Positions 14,301-26,400 of a stretch of 64,000 bases of DNA are shown one piece after another. Positions within the stretch are counted from its first letter, which is position 1, and each line of letters starts with the position of its first letter. Location: NCBI GenBank assembly GCA_000727475.1, contig KL647325.1, positions 101,594 through 165,593 on the forward strand, in the 5' to 3' direction. The DNA comes from Sarcocystis neurona (taxonomy: Eukaryota; Apicomplexa; Conoidasida; Eucoccidiorida; Sarcocystidae). A program made the position numbers and the translations under genes. The notes under the pieces were generated by a model. The model worked only from the letters and a program-made list of their open reading frames with translations. It did not search any database and had not been told where the DNA came from.

Positions 14301-16667
14301 TACACCGTTCAGTATCATACGTGCACACATGTTTATACACCTATATACATGTGTATATATATATAAATGCAAATATCCATATGTGTGGTAGACGTATGTG
14401 TGTATACATTTACATACATACAATTGCGTGTATGTATACTTGCATGTGGATGCCACTCATGGATAGCTGTAAGGGCGTGTATTTGTACAGTGTGCAGTTC
14501 GTACAACACATAGGAGCCGTCGCACGCTTTGCGTAGTCATTTTTCTGCGTGCGCCTTCGGCGAAATCTGCGCTGCTCCTGCGGTGGACTGTAGGGTGGGG
14601 CGGGTGCATCATCGCGCTACTGGAGGGTCAAGAATATGGCCCAAATTTCCTGCAGCAGGTACGCCACTGCAGCCTCAGCACAAGCGAAAACAGTGTCGGT
14701 AGCAACAGCAGCAGAAGCAGCACCCCCCGCAGGCACAGACGCAGACGCAGCAACACCACCAGACGCAATACCAGCGGCCGAAGGGCTTGCAACCTCTCCA
14801 GCCCGAAAAAAGGAGCACCAGCTGCGGCCCGAGCAGGCCATGACAGCTATGTGGAACAAAGGCACGGCAGCAGCAGCAGCGCTTGACAAATACGCGGGGA
14901 GGCGCAGCAGCAGCAGCAGCAGACAGCGTCAGCGGCACGTACACCTGCCTCGGCTGCTGCACCCAGCGAAGCCGGCGGGGTGCGGCAGCAGCAACAGCAG
15001 CAGTGCCTGCTTGGAGTGACCTACTGTAGGGTGTCATACACACTGCAGGCGCACGCACGTGCCCTTGCGGGCTGCTGTCCTGACTTGCTGCACTGTCCAG
15101 CACGTGGGCGGGCGCTTGCTGCCGCTGGCTAGCGTTTCTTCCTTCGCTTCTGGAAGCTGCTGCGCTTCTGGGCTGCTGCTGCTCTCTGCACGTTGTTTCT
15201 GCTGCTGCGGCTGCTCGGCCGCCCTTTCGCCCGGTCTGCTGCTACGCCGCTGCTGTCGCCGTGGGCTGGTGCTGTGACTACGGTGCTGCCACTTTTCTAC
15301 GCGGTGCAGTTTTATTGCGCTACTGCTGCTGCTGCCGTGTATATATTTGTGCACGAACGTGTCATCTATATATATACGTATGTATATGTGTACGTCTACG
15401 CATGTAAATATGTATATATATATGTGTACATCCGTGGGCTCCTTCCTTTGGTGCTGCTGTGCTCCCGCTGCTTTTGCGATGCAAGCACACACTAGTCCTG
15501 CTACTGCTGCGCTGCACTGCTTATGCACCTCCCCGTGCTGATGTAACTCATCTGGTGGTGCGCCGCGGCCGCAGCTCCTCTTCGGTTGACTGGAAGCGGT
15601 GCTGCTCCTGCTACATGCAGTTTACTGTGCTGCTGCTGAACGGCGAACGTATCCCCGAGACTCCAGAGCGAAAAGAAAGCTTGTTGCTGCTTGTGGACTG
15701 CATGTGTACTACATAGCTGAACGAGCGCTTCTACGACCTGCCGGCAAAAACGCTTCCTGCTGAGGCTGCTGCAGGGGGGACTGTGGCGGGGCCGCAGCAG
15801 CAGAGTGCGAGTAGAGCTGCTGTAGCACCACCCGCAGCGGGTGCAGAAACAGCAGCACCAGTGGGCGGTTCAGTTCCAGCGAAAGCAGCAGCAGCAGCGA
15901 GGCCAGATGCAGAGGCACACGTAGCAGCAGAAAAGGCGGCACCAGCAGCACGCACGGAGGTCGGAACTTTGCAAAGTGCGCGAGAGAAGGCAACAGCTGC
16001 AGCAGAAAATTTGCTGTTTCTGGTGAAGCCTGCAGGCGGGGTAATGGTTTACGCGGTGAAAGGACGAAGAGGCGACTCTCTAACTGGGCCCGCAGACACG
16101 AAAATAACCAGCGCTGGCAGCAGCAACGGGAAGCCAAGTGGGGAGGAAGACAGCTGCAGCATCAAGAGCGTGACAGACGGCAGCCACAACACCGCTGACA
16201 CTTTACACAAAAGCAGCAGCAGAACCCAAAGCACCGCAGGCAGCAAGAGCAGCAGCAGTAGCAGCAGTAGCACCAAGATAGACAGCAACAGCAGTAGGGG
16301 CACCACGGACAGCAACAACAGCATGATTGCCGACAGCAGCAATCCCGTCGCAGAGAGCGGCAGCTCCGGCACTGGATACAGCAACAGCAGCAGAAGCAAC
16401 AGCTGCACTACAGGTAGCAGGGGAATGAACACTGCTTGTGCGCACGCCAGCAGCAGTGCTGACAATACTAGGAACAGCACTGGTGCAGGTGAGAACAGCT
16501 ACTCTAGCAGACGCAGCAAGTGCAGCAGAGAAGAAAAAGAAGAAGAACGCGAAGAGGACAGGGGACAGTGGATTACAATTGGAAAAAATCGCTGCTACTG
16601 GCTGCAAGCGGTCGCCTTCGTTGGCAGCAGCAGCAGCAGTAAACGGCTGAAAGCTGAACAACAGTAA
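2343..16667 (+). CDS. GALK: Galactokinase / N-acetylgalactosamine kinase (GHMP, GALK2-like), multi-exon
   Basis: Predicted to phosphorylate galactose or GalNAc at C1 with ATP in the cytosol, the first step of sugar salvage. Exons: 2343-2470, 4490-5393, 5634-5769, 7598-7827, 9354-about 9399, 9661-9763, 10329-10495, 10923-11019, 12516-12651, 14594-14658, 15717-16667. GHMP motif 1 (GRVNIIGEHLDY, residues 42-53) spans the first junction. Motif 2 reads PMAAGLASSSS (about 343-353) across the second. GGGMDQAV carries the probable catalytic Asp394. QRAQHVYSEAARV, LMRASHRSC and GAGWGGC (motif 3) match human GALK2 more closely than GALK1. The last exon has NERFYDLP and LLFLVKPAGGVMVY, then a Ser/Lys/Glu-rich tail. 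The start is the first ATG after in-frame TAG at 2328. All junctions keep phase except around the 9354 and 9661 exons, whose joins are unresolved. A roughly 270-residue Ala/Gln-rich insert between motifs 1 and 2 is unusual. Whether Gal or GalNAc is preferred cannot be told. Confidence 0.85.
3466..3485. other. 20-bp perfect palindrome with GTGTACGTACAC core
   Basis: CGCGGTGTACGTACACCGCG in kinase intron 1 equals its own reverse complement. The 12-bp core recurs exactly at 6316-6327, several times in 13846-13990, at 32214-32225 and at 47819-47830. It could be a protein-binding site or the core of a dispersed repeat. Confidence 0.6.
7964..8010 (+). repeat. 21-bp direct repeat, two copies plus a partial third
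   Basis: A unit beginning GCGAAAATTTTACAG is repeated at 7964 and 7985, with a partial third copy at 8006. It lies in kinase intron 4. The AAAATTTT centre contrasts with the surrounding GC-rich DNA. Confidence 0.8.
8831..9031 (+). repeat. Imperfect CTG/TTG trinucleotide array
   Basis: About 200 bp of GCTGCTGTT-type triplets lie in kinase intron 4, upstream of the exon at 9354. All + frames stay open and read as poly-Leu, poly-Cys or poly-Ala. Phase and homology of the flanking exons place it in an intron, so the long poly-Leu frame is not a protein. Confidence 0.85.
12301..12420 (+). repeat. 60-bp tandem duplication of a TACG/CATA-rich unit
   Basis: Two nearly identical 60-bp units (12301-12360 and 12361-12420), each containing ACATCTATACGTACAATCG, lie in kinase intron 8 just before the exon at 12516. 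They differ at only a few positions near their ends. Confidence 0.85.
13831..13996 (+). repeat. 27-bp minisatellite built on GTGTACGTACAC
   Basis: About six copies of a 27-bp unit: the palindromic core GTGTACGTACAC followed by CGCAGACAGGGTCCA. The last copy is diverged (CAAACAGTGTCC). The array sits in kinase intron 9 (12652-14593). As 27 is divisible by three and the unit lacks stops, several frames on both strands stay open as 9-residue repeats; none is likely translated. Confidence 0.9.
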
Positions 16668-16780
16668 AAGCCGGCAGATACATAGGTACATCTGCTTGTA
16701 TAGGTGTCAGTATACCAATCTGCTTATGCAGCCCAGTACTTACATGTGTCTGTCTCTCTCTATATATCTGTATGTATACG

Positions 16781-16811
<31 letters not shown>

Positions 16812-17080
16812 GTATGTCTACCAGTGTACGTATGTGGGTGTGCGCATTAGCAACGCTTGTACGTACAACTATCGTCGCATTTGTTACCCGTTCGTGCCGG
16901 TTCACGTTGTGTATGTTTCCGTGGAAACCTGTATAACGTACGTGCTTCGACGGTCAAAGAAAGGCGAGAGCCTGCGTTGGTGGGTCTGGGGAACGGGGCA
17001 GGCGAACGTGGCTTCTGATCAAAGCTCTTACGTATGGAGTACGCACATGTCAAAGTTCTCTGTGTGTGTGTGTGTATGTG

Positions 17081-17118
<38 letters not shown>

Positions 17119-18606
17119 CGCAGAGGTGCGTATGCACACATAGCGTGTCCCTCTCTATGGGCCTCAGTCTACGCACACTGACGTATCTAGTAGGCGTCTA
17201 ACACGCACTTGATCTTTCTGGAGGTCCTCTCTGCATACTGTTATGTGTCTGCCTACTTGCGAACATATAATCACTTGCCTGCATTGCATGTGTACAGCTG
17301 CGTGTATACACCTACTTACATTATATTTTGCATGTGCATGCGTAGGTGCCTTTGTTTGTACGTATACAATGATACACCGGGGGATACGGTTGACGCAGAT
17401 CTGCCCGCCTACATGAAATGGTGTGCCGCTGTACACGAGCAGACCCCCACCACTGCCCCCTGTGCATATGTACACACATTCACACATATACGAACACACC
17501 TATATGTATATGTATAGTCACAAGTGCAAAGGAAAGGAGTAGGAGTACAAGGCTTGTTCCATATTTACACTGATGAGGCGACTGGTGTGTACTATCTTTA
17601 TACGCCTATACTTACACGTGTACATACTGATGTACATTCGCCCCACTTCTCAAGTTGATATTCTACATGTAGGGTACACGTTTGTGTAGAAGTTGAGAAT
17701 AAACTTGTGCACGCGCGACTGGAGAATGAAAACCTGAATCTCCGACTACCAATGCGGACGCCGGCGAATATCCAGCCGCTGCGTTTGCAGAGGGAGTTGA
17801 CTCCTTGGTGCCAAGCACCGCTTGCAGCGATGTAGAAGACGCACAGAAGGTCGCGGCCGACGTGTACTCTAAGCTGCATGTGCACGCACACCTTCACGAA
17901 CACTGGATTGTGCGCGTGTGTGTATATATATATATATATGTACTTATGTATGTATGGGTTGGGGGGGACTGGGGAGCACGGCGACCACTGCCGAGGACGT
18001 CCGCATGACTGCAGACCCCACTGTACTTTCGTAAAGTCACCAGATGCGCCACGTCAACTGCAACTACGTATTCCCTATTGATGCGAGCAGAATTCCTTGC
18101 GTATATCGGGTACTCTTTCTGGGCACTGTATTCAAGCTAGTGTTCACACTTGTCCGCTTCTTACGTGTGAATGTGTACAGAGAGGCAGAGAGGGAGGGAT
18201 GCAGAGGTTATCAGGTAGACACACCAAGGAAAGGTGCCCTAAGGCATGTTTATGTGGAAACTGTGTGTGCGCCCGGCGGTTCTCCGTACGTTTGCCGACA
18301 AATGTGTAGCTGCATGTACGTAGCTTTGTCGCAGACTAGGTGTCAAGAGGGAAGAATGTGGCTGGCAGTGCGTGCAGACACCACTGCTCCTTCGGACTAT
18401 GTATGACTTGCCAACATGGTGACGTCCTTCATAAGCAGCTGCGTGGTCGTCGCGGGTGACTGCACGCGCGATGCAGCACACTTTTTAGGTCGCTGCTAAG
18501 GCCGTTTAGCTGGACACGCGAGCGGCGCCTAGCAAGTGAATATCCTCAAGATACGTTTGTATGTGTGTGCGGCAAGGCAGCAGACCGACTTAGGCGCCCG
18601 CGGGCG
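16668..18606. other. Intergenic microsatellite DNA after the kinase
   Basis: This holds TA/TATG microsatellites (about 16772-16815 and 17073-17118) and short frames without domains. A TA run near 17923-17940 is followed by a G-rich stretch near 17957. I see no supportable gene. It probably includes the kinase 3' untranslated region and the start of the region to its right. Confidence 0.5.
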
Positions 18607-19956
18607 ATGTACCCAGATTCCGGGCTGCCCGCCATGCGCGACACCGCCCTTCCACCAAGGGACCTGCTCCTTCACAAACGTTTTTCTCTTCAGGGGAAAA
18701 TTACAGGTCCCTTACATTTCCAATACCTCAGACCTGCTGTGGCAGCAGAACCGCTACCACCACATAGCAGAACGGCAGCGACACTGACAGAGGCTGCAGG
18801 TCTGCCATATTCACTATGAATCTCCACACAGCAACTTCCAAGCAGCGACCACATCTGTGAATACCGCATGACAACCATCCATATTTTACTGCTCAGAGAC
18901 TCCCCCCAAAATTCCCAGCCCCGAATATGTGCTGACGCAGCGCTACCTACACGGGTTTTTGGCACGCCGCCCCAGCAGCAGCCCTGTCAAAAGAGTAACT
19001 CTTCAGGTGCCACTGCTGCTGCAGCGCATGCGCCAACAAGCAGCGGACACCCCGGCATTATCGACACGCAACGCCTATCAACAGTTTTTGCACGGCTACT
19101 GGAGAGCCACTACCAACAGCACCTGCTATACATCTACGTGTAACTCAGATACACTCTATGAAGTTGGATAACTGAACACACGCTGTTGCAGCTCAGCAAG
19201 CGTACAGCAACACCTCGCTGCCCACAGAAGCCGCCGCAATAGCACCAGCAGTCAAAACCTTGCGGTTTCTAGAAGAGGCATGCAAACGCCGTGTGACGGT
19301 GCGCGGCACCAGCACCTGCAACACCACCAGCGGTAGGGGTTGCAGTAGGCAGCAGCGGTACTGGCGACTGCAACACAGGCAGCAAATACGAGGAGCGCGG
19401 CAGCAACAGTCGTTAGAAGCCGCAACACGGGGACCAGCAGCAGCAGTACAAGCAGTAGCGGCCGCGGCAGCCGGTTTCCCATCGCTTGATTGCTTCCCGC
19501 CTGCCGTTCGCGCCGATAGCGATACCAGGAACACCGGCGCCGCACGAACTGTACATCATTTACCCCACAGAACTATCGCTACACGACGGCGCGCTGCGCA
19601 TGCACCGGAGTGCCAGCAGCACCGATGCGCTGTCCAGGCGGGGCGGCACGACATACGGTGCAAGCAGCTGCCGTACTACAGCCGAAGACAGAACTCCACA
19701 CCGGAACCCCTGCTGTCGCTCACAGCTGCTGCTCTACATGTGTCGTACACTACTGCAAAATCACATCGACACGCTACCCCGGCGCCCTACCACAGCAGCA
19801 ACAGCAAAGACATTTCTCCGTCTTATACAAGGATACTGCCACGTGCCCGCACCGCTTCGACAACGTGACGCTACCTGCTGCAGCGGCCGCTGCTGCAAAC
19901 ACTCCTGCTGTCTGTGCTGCAGCGTCACACGGCATACGTGCACACATATATATATA
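18607..19956 (+). CDS. Possible multi-exon hypothetical gene (weak)
   Basis: Several + frames here have protein-like composition rather than simple repeats. A frame from ATG 18607 reads MYPDSGLPAMRDTALPPRD and runs to a stop near 18817. Another covers 18926-19171 (VLTQRYLHGFLARR), and a third covers about 19500-19950 (ELYIIYPTELSLHDGALR). They lie in different frames, so introns would be needed, and no clean donor/acceptor chain was found. The - strand is also partly open (RTVTRRLHASSRNRKVLTAG, 19311-19260), so strand is uncertain. No domain is recognised. A pseudogene or chance open frames are both possible. Confidence 0.22.
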
Positions 19957-20443
19957 TAATATAAGAGAAACCCACAGCTATGATTTAGTCGCAACGTACG
20001 TTCACACGCATATACATGTATATATATATATGTATATATAAGCGTACACATGCATTTATATATACATATATATACATGCACACAACAGACCGTGGACCTT
20101 AACCTACAATAATTTCTCCCTACATTTTCTAGAGTTTTAAATGTATAAAGCGCTCCCAAGTGCCGCTGACAATTACTACTGGGTTTCGAGTCTTTGCTGC
20201 GCAAGGAGCAGCAGCGTATCTCATCGTCGCTGCGGCTTCTGTTTCACTGTGTGCTGCTGCTGTCACCGTGTTGGGGAGTTGCTGTGGGCCACCCGCCACG
20301 CCAGAGCTACTGCCAACATGCGGTAGCTACCTACGCACTGCTGTACGGACCCCACAGCAGCGCCTGGGAAGACACTGTTGCTGGAAGGCATGGTGTTGCT
20401 GTGTTGCCGGGCTGCTGCTGCGTTGCGGCATTGCTGCTTCCCG
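19957..20443. other. Short region with TA microsatellite, no gene
   Basis: TA and TATG runs occupy about 19945-20090, including the stretch near 20022. The rest, up to the stop codon of the - strand gene at 20444, holds CTG-rich sequence likely to include that gene's 3' untranslated region. Confidence 0.4.
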
Positions 20444-23400
20444 TTACGTGAGGCGCTGCTGCCGCAGCGGCGCCTGCTTCTTCTGCAGCATCTCCTGCTG
20501 CTGCTGCTGCTCCGCCAATGTCGCAGCGTACACAGGCAACCGCAGGTCTGCGGGATTGCTGTACATGGGAAAGACTCCTGTGGGCAGCGGCAGCTGCTGC
20601 TGCGGCGGCTGCCAAGGCAACTGACTACCTGCAAAGAGCAGAGGTGCGGGAGCCAGCGGATCCGGATATATCTGCAGCATGGGCACCTGCTGCTGCAGCA
20701 GCGCAGCGCTGTTGCTGCCTACGTTGCTCCAAGCAGCGTAGCCTGCTGCTGCAGCACCGGTCGGCACGAAGCTGCTGCTGTCTAACCGCGACGCAGTGAG
20801 ACCCTGCGGCCCCACTCCGGCAACAGCCAGACCACCCATTGCTGCTGCTCCTGTCGGAGCCGGGGCCGCTGTTACTGCAGCTGAGGCTGGAACTGCTGCT
20901 GCTGCTGCTGCGGCACCCAACGCCAGACGAATGCGGCCACTGCCCGCTTCCACCATCTGAGGCGGCTGCGTGCTCACATGCGCAGAAAGCGCAGGAGCAG
21001 CACTGCCACCGCCTCTGGCTGTCTCCTGGGCTCTCTCCTGCTGCTGCTGCTTCACCAAGGCCGCATGCTGCTGGTTTTTCCCTGCTCCCCCTCCCCCCCG
21101 GCAGGAAGCAGGGTGCCTGCTGCCGCTCTGCCGCTGCCCGCGTGGCTGCTGCCTCTTTGCTGCTGGGCGCGTGCTGCGCCTCTGCGACGTGCAGACCCCA
21201 CACCGCTGCGCGACCTGCTTCCGTCGAGATCTGATCTCTCAGACACGTCTCCTCCTGACGTCTTGCTGGAAAAGGGAGAGCTGGGAGCTGCCGCGACGGG
21301 TGCTGCTCCTGGAGTTGCTGCTGTTCCTGCTGCTCCGTGGGAAGGAGCGACGGGACGCTGGCCTCGTGGCCGCTGCAGATGCATGCTGCCTGCAGCACTC
21401 CCAGCAGCAAGCTGCTCTGCCGAAGCGCGAGCAGCACCGGACATGTCACCAGCAGCAACAGGAAGGCGAGACGACGCGGCACCACCACCAGCAGCCGAGA
21501 AGCCTCTCTCTTCGCCTCGCCAAGGAACACCTACTGCCCGGGTACGCGAAGAAGAAGAAAACGAAGGCGCACTTCCTACCGCTCCGGCGAGCTGCTGCTG
21601 CAGCGCCGCGCTGCTGCCCGCAGCCGAGCCTGATCCTCCTGCGCCAGCTTCAGCCAAGTGAAGGGCAGCAGCCACAGCAGCAGTTTCCCTCCCCATGGCG
21701 CGGATGGAAAGTCCCAGTGCATCTACCGCGGACCGGAGCCCCAGGTACGACTGCATTACGCCGCAGCAGGAAAACCACCAGCAACGCAGCAACAGCAACT
21801 CATCCAACTCTCGCTCTGTTCTCCTTTCCCCGACCCCCCCCCCACCCAGCAGACGTATACATAGCAAGCGCAGCAGCTCTGCAGACGCAGCAACCGCTCG
21901 ACATGTAGCAACAGCGACTCTCCCGCCCCAAAGCAGCGCATGCATCTCTCGGTGGCAGCAGCACTGCAGCACAGACAACGCGTCACAGACAGCAGTGCGG
22001 CGCGCTACAAGAACAACAGCGGCAGCCTGTCACATACACCAACGCGGGCAACAACAGCACGGCGGTAGCGAGTCCTGACAGCACGGCGTGTAGCAGCGCA
22101 GCCACTAGCACACGCCGCAGCGCACGCAGCAACCCCCCCGCAGCAGCCTACCGCCTGCCCCGCAGCAGCAGACTCATCACAGAGACAGCACGTCCTGGCG
22201 GCGCACCACTGACGAAAGATGATCTCGCATAAGGCGTCTAGCAACGGTACCTCCCTACAACGCAAGGACGGCAGCAGCACGCGAACAACAGCAGCACAAA
22301 CCCAACAACCGTCCGCCACGCGCCCCGCTGGCAAATGTATGCCTACATATAGGCATGCATATACGTATACGTATATACGGACATATCGCGTACGCGTATG
22401 CATATATACACATATATATAACTGCTGTACGCAGTATGGGTGACCGTCTTCCCCCGAGGCACATCCGGATCAGAAAACGGAAGGACGGGACTGAAGAAAC
22501 GGGTGCCGCGCAGCAACCGCTCGACCTTCACGCGGCTTCACGTAGCAGGTAGTGCGACGTACGGCGGCTGTTCCATCTGTTGCTGCACACGTTTGCCACC
22601 GCTTACTGCAGAACGTCCAACTACCGAAGAAACAGCACTCGCATGCAGACGCTTCGCCACAGCAGGCTGTGACACAGGGATGAGAAACGTTCCTCTCCCA
22701 CTGCCACTTCGTACCACTCGGCTGCTGCTGCTGCTGCGGCCTCCGCTGCTTTCCTGCTCTTCCTCCTCCTTATCTCCCGTCTGAGAGTCGGCTGCTTCTT
22801 TTCCTGCTAATGAAGTCCCTCGCTTGTGACTGCAGTTGGTTTTCTCTTCCTCTGAGGCCGCTCAGTGCCTGCTGTCACTCCTGCTCTCGCTCCTCCGCTA
22901 CTGCTGCGCGCCTGCTGCCGTAAAGCTGCTGCAGGCCCGCAGCCGCTGTCTCCTTACGTGTCTCTCAGCTTTTTGGAAACGCAGCAGCAAATACGCTTTC
23001 CTCCTCCCATTGCCGCGATCCTTCTCCTGCCGCTGCCACCTAATTCTTCTCCTGCTGGTGCCGCCCTCTCTACGAGCCGCCATGTTGTGCACCAGCCCGA
23101 ACATGAAAGCTGAGCGCTTACCCTTACGTTTGTCCTTACAAAATGCGCTGCCGTTCCTACTGCTGCCGCACCTTCTGCTGTTGCTACGACTGTCGTGAGT
23201 GGTGCTGTCACGAGGTTGCCCGCGACGTTGCTGCGCGTTGCCTGCCGCTGCCCCTGTCGGTCGGTTCGCTGCTGCTGCTCCAGCTCCGATTGCCGCGTGT
23301 GTTGCTGTTCCTCCTAATATCTCTGTGCCGCACCTGCCGCTACTACACTCTCCGGTACTGCTGCTACGTTCGCTGCGTCTGTTCGTACGTTCCTGCTACT

Positions 23401-26400
23401 GCTGCTGCTACGCGCTTGGCTGCTGCTAGTGCAGTAATTCCATTTCTGTTGCAAGACACTTGAAGAGTAACTTACCATCAGGCAACTCTCCCGTCCGCCG
23501 ACAAAAGACGCGCTGTTGTTTTGCTGCGGTTGTTCACTGGCAGCGGACCCGGCGCGCGGTGCTGCAGCAGCTGCATCCGCCTCTGCGGATTCCTGCTGCT
23601 CCTGCGCACTCGCTTCCCAAACTGCGTGATGCTGCTGCTGCTGTTGACTAGCTCGTGCCGACCCGTGCAGAAGCGCAGCAACCCCCCCTGCTTCTGTCGC
23701 CTTCACAGCAGGTGGGAGGGGTGTCGCTTGTGCAGAGTCTGCTGCTGCAGCAGCTCCCGTAGCAGCCGGCGCCGCTGTCGCTGCTGCTGCTGCACTTGTT
23801 GGATTGATCGCCCAATCGGCGAAGCGACGAACCCGCTGCGCGACGTTCTGCAGGCGCTGCCGGCGTTCTGCTGCAGCTGCTGCAGCTGCACAACACACCC
23901 CACATACGACAAAACAGACAGCGCACTCTGTGTGGGCCTGCCAGCAGAAAATTTATCCCTTTCCGAGTAGCCGTGCAGTAACGCGTCTCTCCGCACACAG
24001 GGTCATCCACGCGTGCGTATGTTCTGCCACGCAGATGAGCCACGGCACGTACATACATATACAGAAAGGCTGCAGCAGCAGCAGCAGCAAGGATGTACAT
24101 GTACGCTGCACCGTTACGGCAACAGCCCCGCGCGGCTACACACACGCTGCGGCATCTCAGCAGCAGCCCCAGTCGGACGCAAGTGTTGTCGTTAGCAGTA
24201 CTACGGACACGTGTATTCGATGCGTCGTTGGCAACCGCAGCAGTTGCACACACACAGACGGCCACGTATATGGTCCGTCGTTAACAGCAGCAGCGTTGAG
24301 CACGCGACGCGTCGTTACAGCAGCAACAAACAGACGCACATCACTTGTCTCGTTGGCTGCAGCAGCGGCAGCAGCAAGCGCCATTCTTCCTTACACTCGC
24401 GTTCTCGCTTGGGGAGCTGATGCGGGGAGAGGTAGTACGCGTGGAACGGCAGCAGCTGCGTCACTATCTCTCGCAACGCATGCAGCTTCACGACCGCCTT
24501 TTCCACGACGAGATCTTCTGTCCCTGTATCCTCCCCACGTCGTCTGCCTGCAGCTCGAGGATGAGGGGTAGCAGCAGCAGCCTGGCCAGCGACCAAAGAC
24601 CCCCGTCCAGCGGGAGCCCCTGCTGTGGCAGCAGCTGCAGCCGGGTCAACCGCGGCAGCATCAGCAGTCGCAGGAGTTGGGGCGGTGTGGGAATCGTCCG
24701 CGCGAGCTGATCCTGCGGTTGCAGAAGGAGGAACAGAAGCAACAGCGGCACTACCTTGACCTGCTGGAGCCGATGCAGCAGGACGCGCTGCACTTGCCGT
24801 CGTAGCCTTGTCTTCATTTGTGAGGCCAGCACAAACTGCAGAAGCACCAGCAGCAGACGCACCAGTAGGGAATTCTTCACTGCCGCATACAGTCGTTGCC
24901 TTGACTAGTGCGTTCTGCTGCTCATGCGCTCCAAGCTGCTGCCTTTTTGGCTGGTCAGCCCACTGCTGCTGCTCCTCTCCCTCGAGCAGGCCTGCTTCCT
25001 CCTGTTTCACTTGAAATGTTAGCTCGTGCCTGGTCTCCTCGTTTGCTTCCTCCTGCTGCTCCTTTACAGGATCTTGGCCAGCAGGAACAGCTCCTGCGCT
25101 TGCTGGTGCTGCTGCAGCGCCGCATTCCTCCACCGTTGCTGCTGTCCCTGTGGGGACTGCTGTTCCTACTCCTCTTGGTGATGCCTCTGGTTCTGCTTCT
25201 GCTGCTGCTCCTGCTTCTACTGCTTCGACCGGCCATGCAGCAGGTGCCTCATATTTAGCTTCCTCTTTCGCTCGCGCGCCGTCTTTGCTGCTGCCGGGCT
25301 GTTCCGCAGTCGCTGCTGCTGAGTCAACTGCAGCAAACGCACCATCATTCTGCAATAAACAAACGTTATTACGCGCATCCGTAACAGGCACGCATTCTTC
25401 GCTACCGTCGCCTTCCTCTTTGACTTTGCCCACAGAGCACCGCCTGCTATCATTGCTGCTGCTGTTACTGCTGCACCCGTTGCTGTTGCTGCCGGTGTTA
25501 CTGCTGTTCCCGTTCCTGATGCTGCTGCTGTTGCTGCTTCTGCTGTTGTTGCTAGTGCTGTCGCTCTCGCCGTCGGAATCTGTTTCTCTACGTTGCCTCT
25601 TGACGACACGCTCTTCATCCATGGCGAATAGATCGGGTGCTGCTGCTGCGTCTTCGGCTGCTGGCGACACTCCGGTTTCTGCGCCCGCACGGCGTTCTGC
25701 TCCTTCGCCAGAAACTGCTGCCGCAGCTGGTGAACCGTGTACACTAGCGGGCGCAGCAGCTAAGACATGGACAACAGCAGGAGCAGCAGCAGACTCGTGA
25801 ACAGCATCGCCCTCTGCACGAGGAATGGCGGCAACACCAGCAGCTGACTCAGCGTGACCGCATCCACCAACAGAGGTGCCGCGGGTAGGATAAGCACCAC
25901 CAGCAGGAAGAGAAACAGGTGCAGCAGCAGCGGGCGTCCGAGCAGCAGCAGCAGTAGGAGGCGGGGACCGCTCCTGACACCGCGGAGACCCAGCAGCGAC
26001 GGAGACGCCAGGTGCCGCAGCAGCAGGCGAAGCACCATCTCCACTCGTAGCAGCTGCCACTTCTCTCTCAGCGGCAGGCGTCGCGTCCCCACCACCACCG
26101 ATGGAAGAATGAGATGACAACGACGATGAAGAGAACGACGAAGAGGACGGGGGGACAGGAGGCGGATGTCTGCCCCTTTTTTTCCGGAGCACAAGCGCCT
26201 TCTTCACAACACTGAAGGGCCGTATGCAGCGCAGCATATCGCTCAGCACGTCCACCTTGTCCTGCAGAAATTTTTCTCTGACAATTTTTCTTCGCTCCGC
26301 ACAGGACACTTCAAACTGCCTCAGCGTGTTAAGCGCTGCTGAGTAGTCTCGCTGATATTGAAGCACGCTGCCATACACGCCTCCGCCTGCCCCGTAGCGA

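Noticed and set aside
14636..15019. C-terminus of the kinase ending in HPAKPAGCGSS
   Set aside because: At first this seemed to match the galactokinase tail, but the exon at 15717 carries a better match (LLFLVKPAGGVMVY) and joins QQ at 14658 in phase. The 14.7-15.7 kb stretch is therefore intron.
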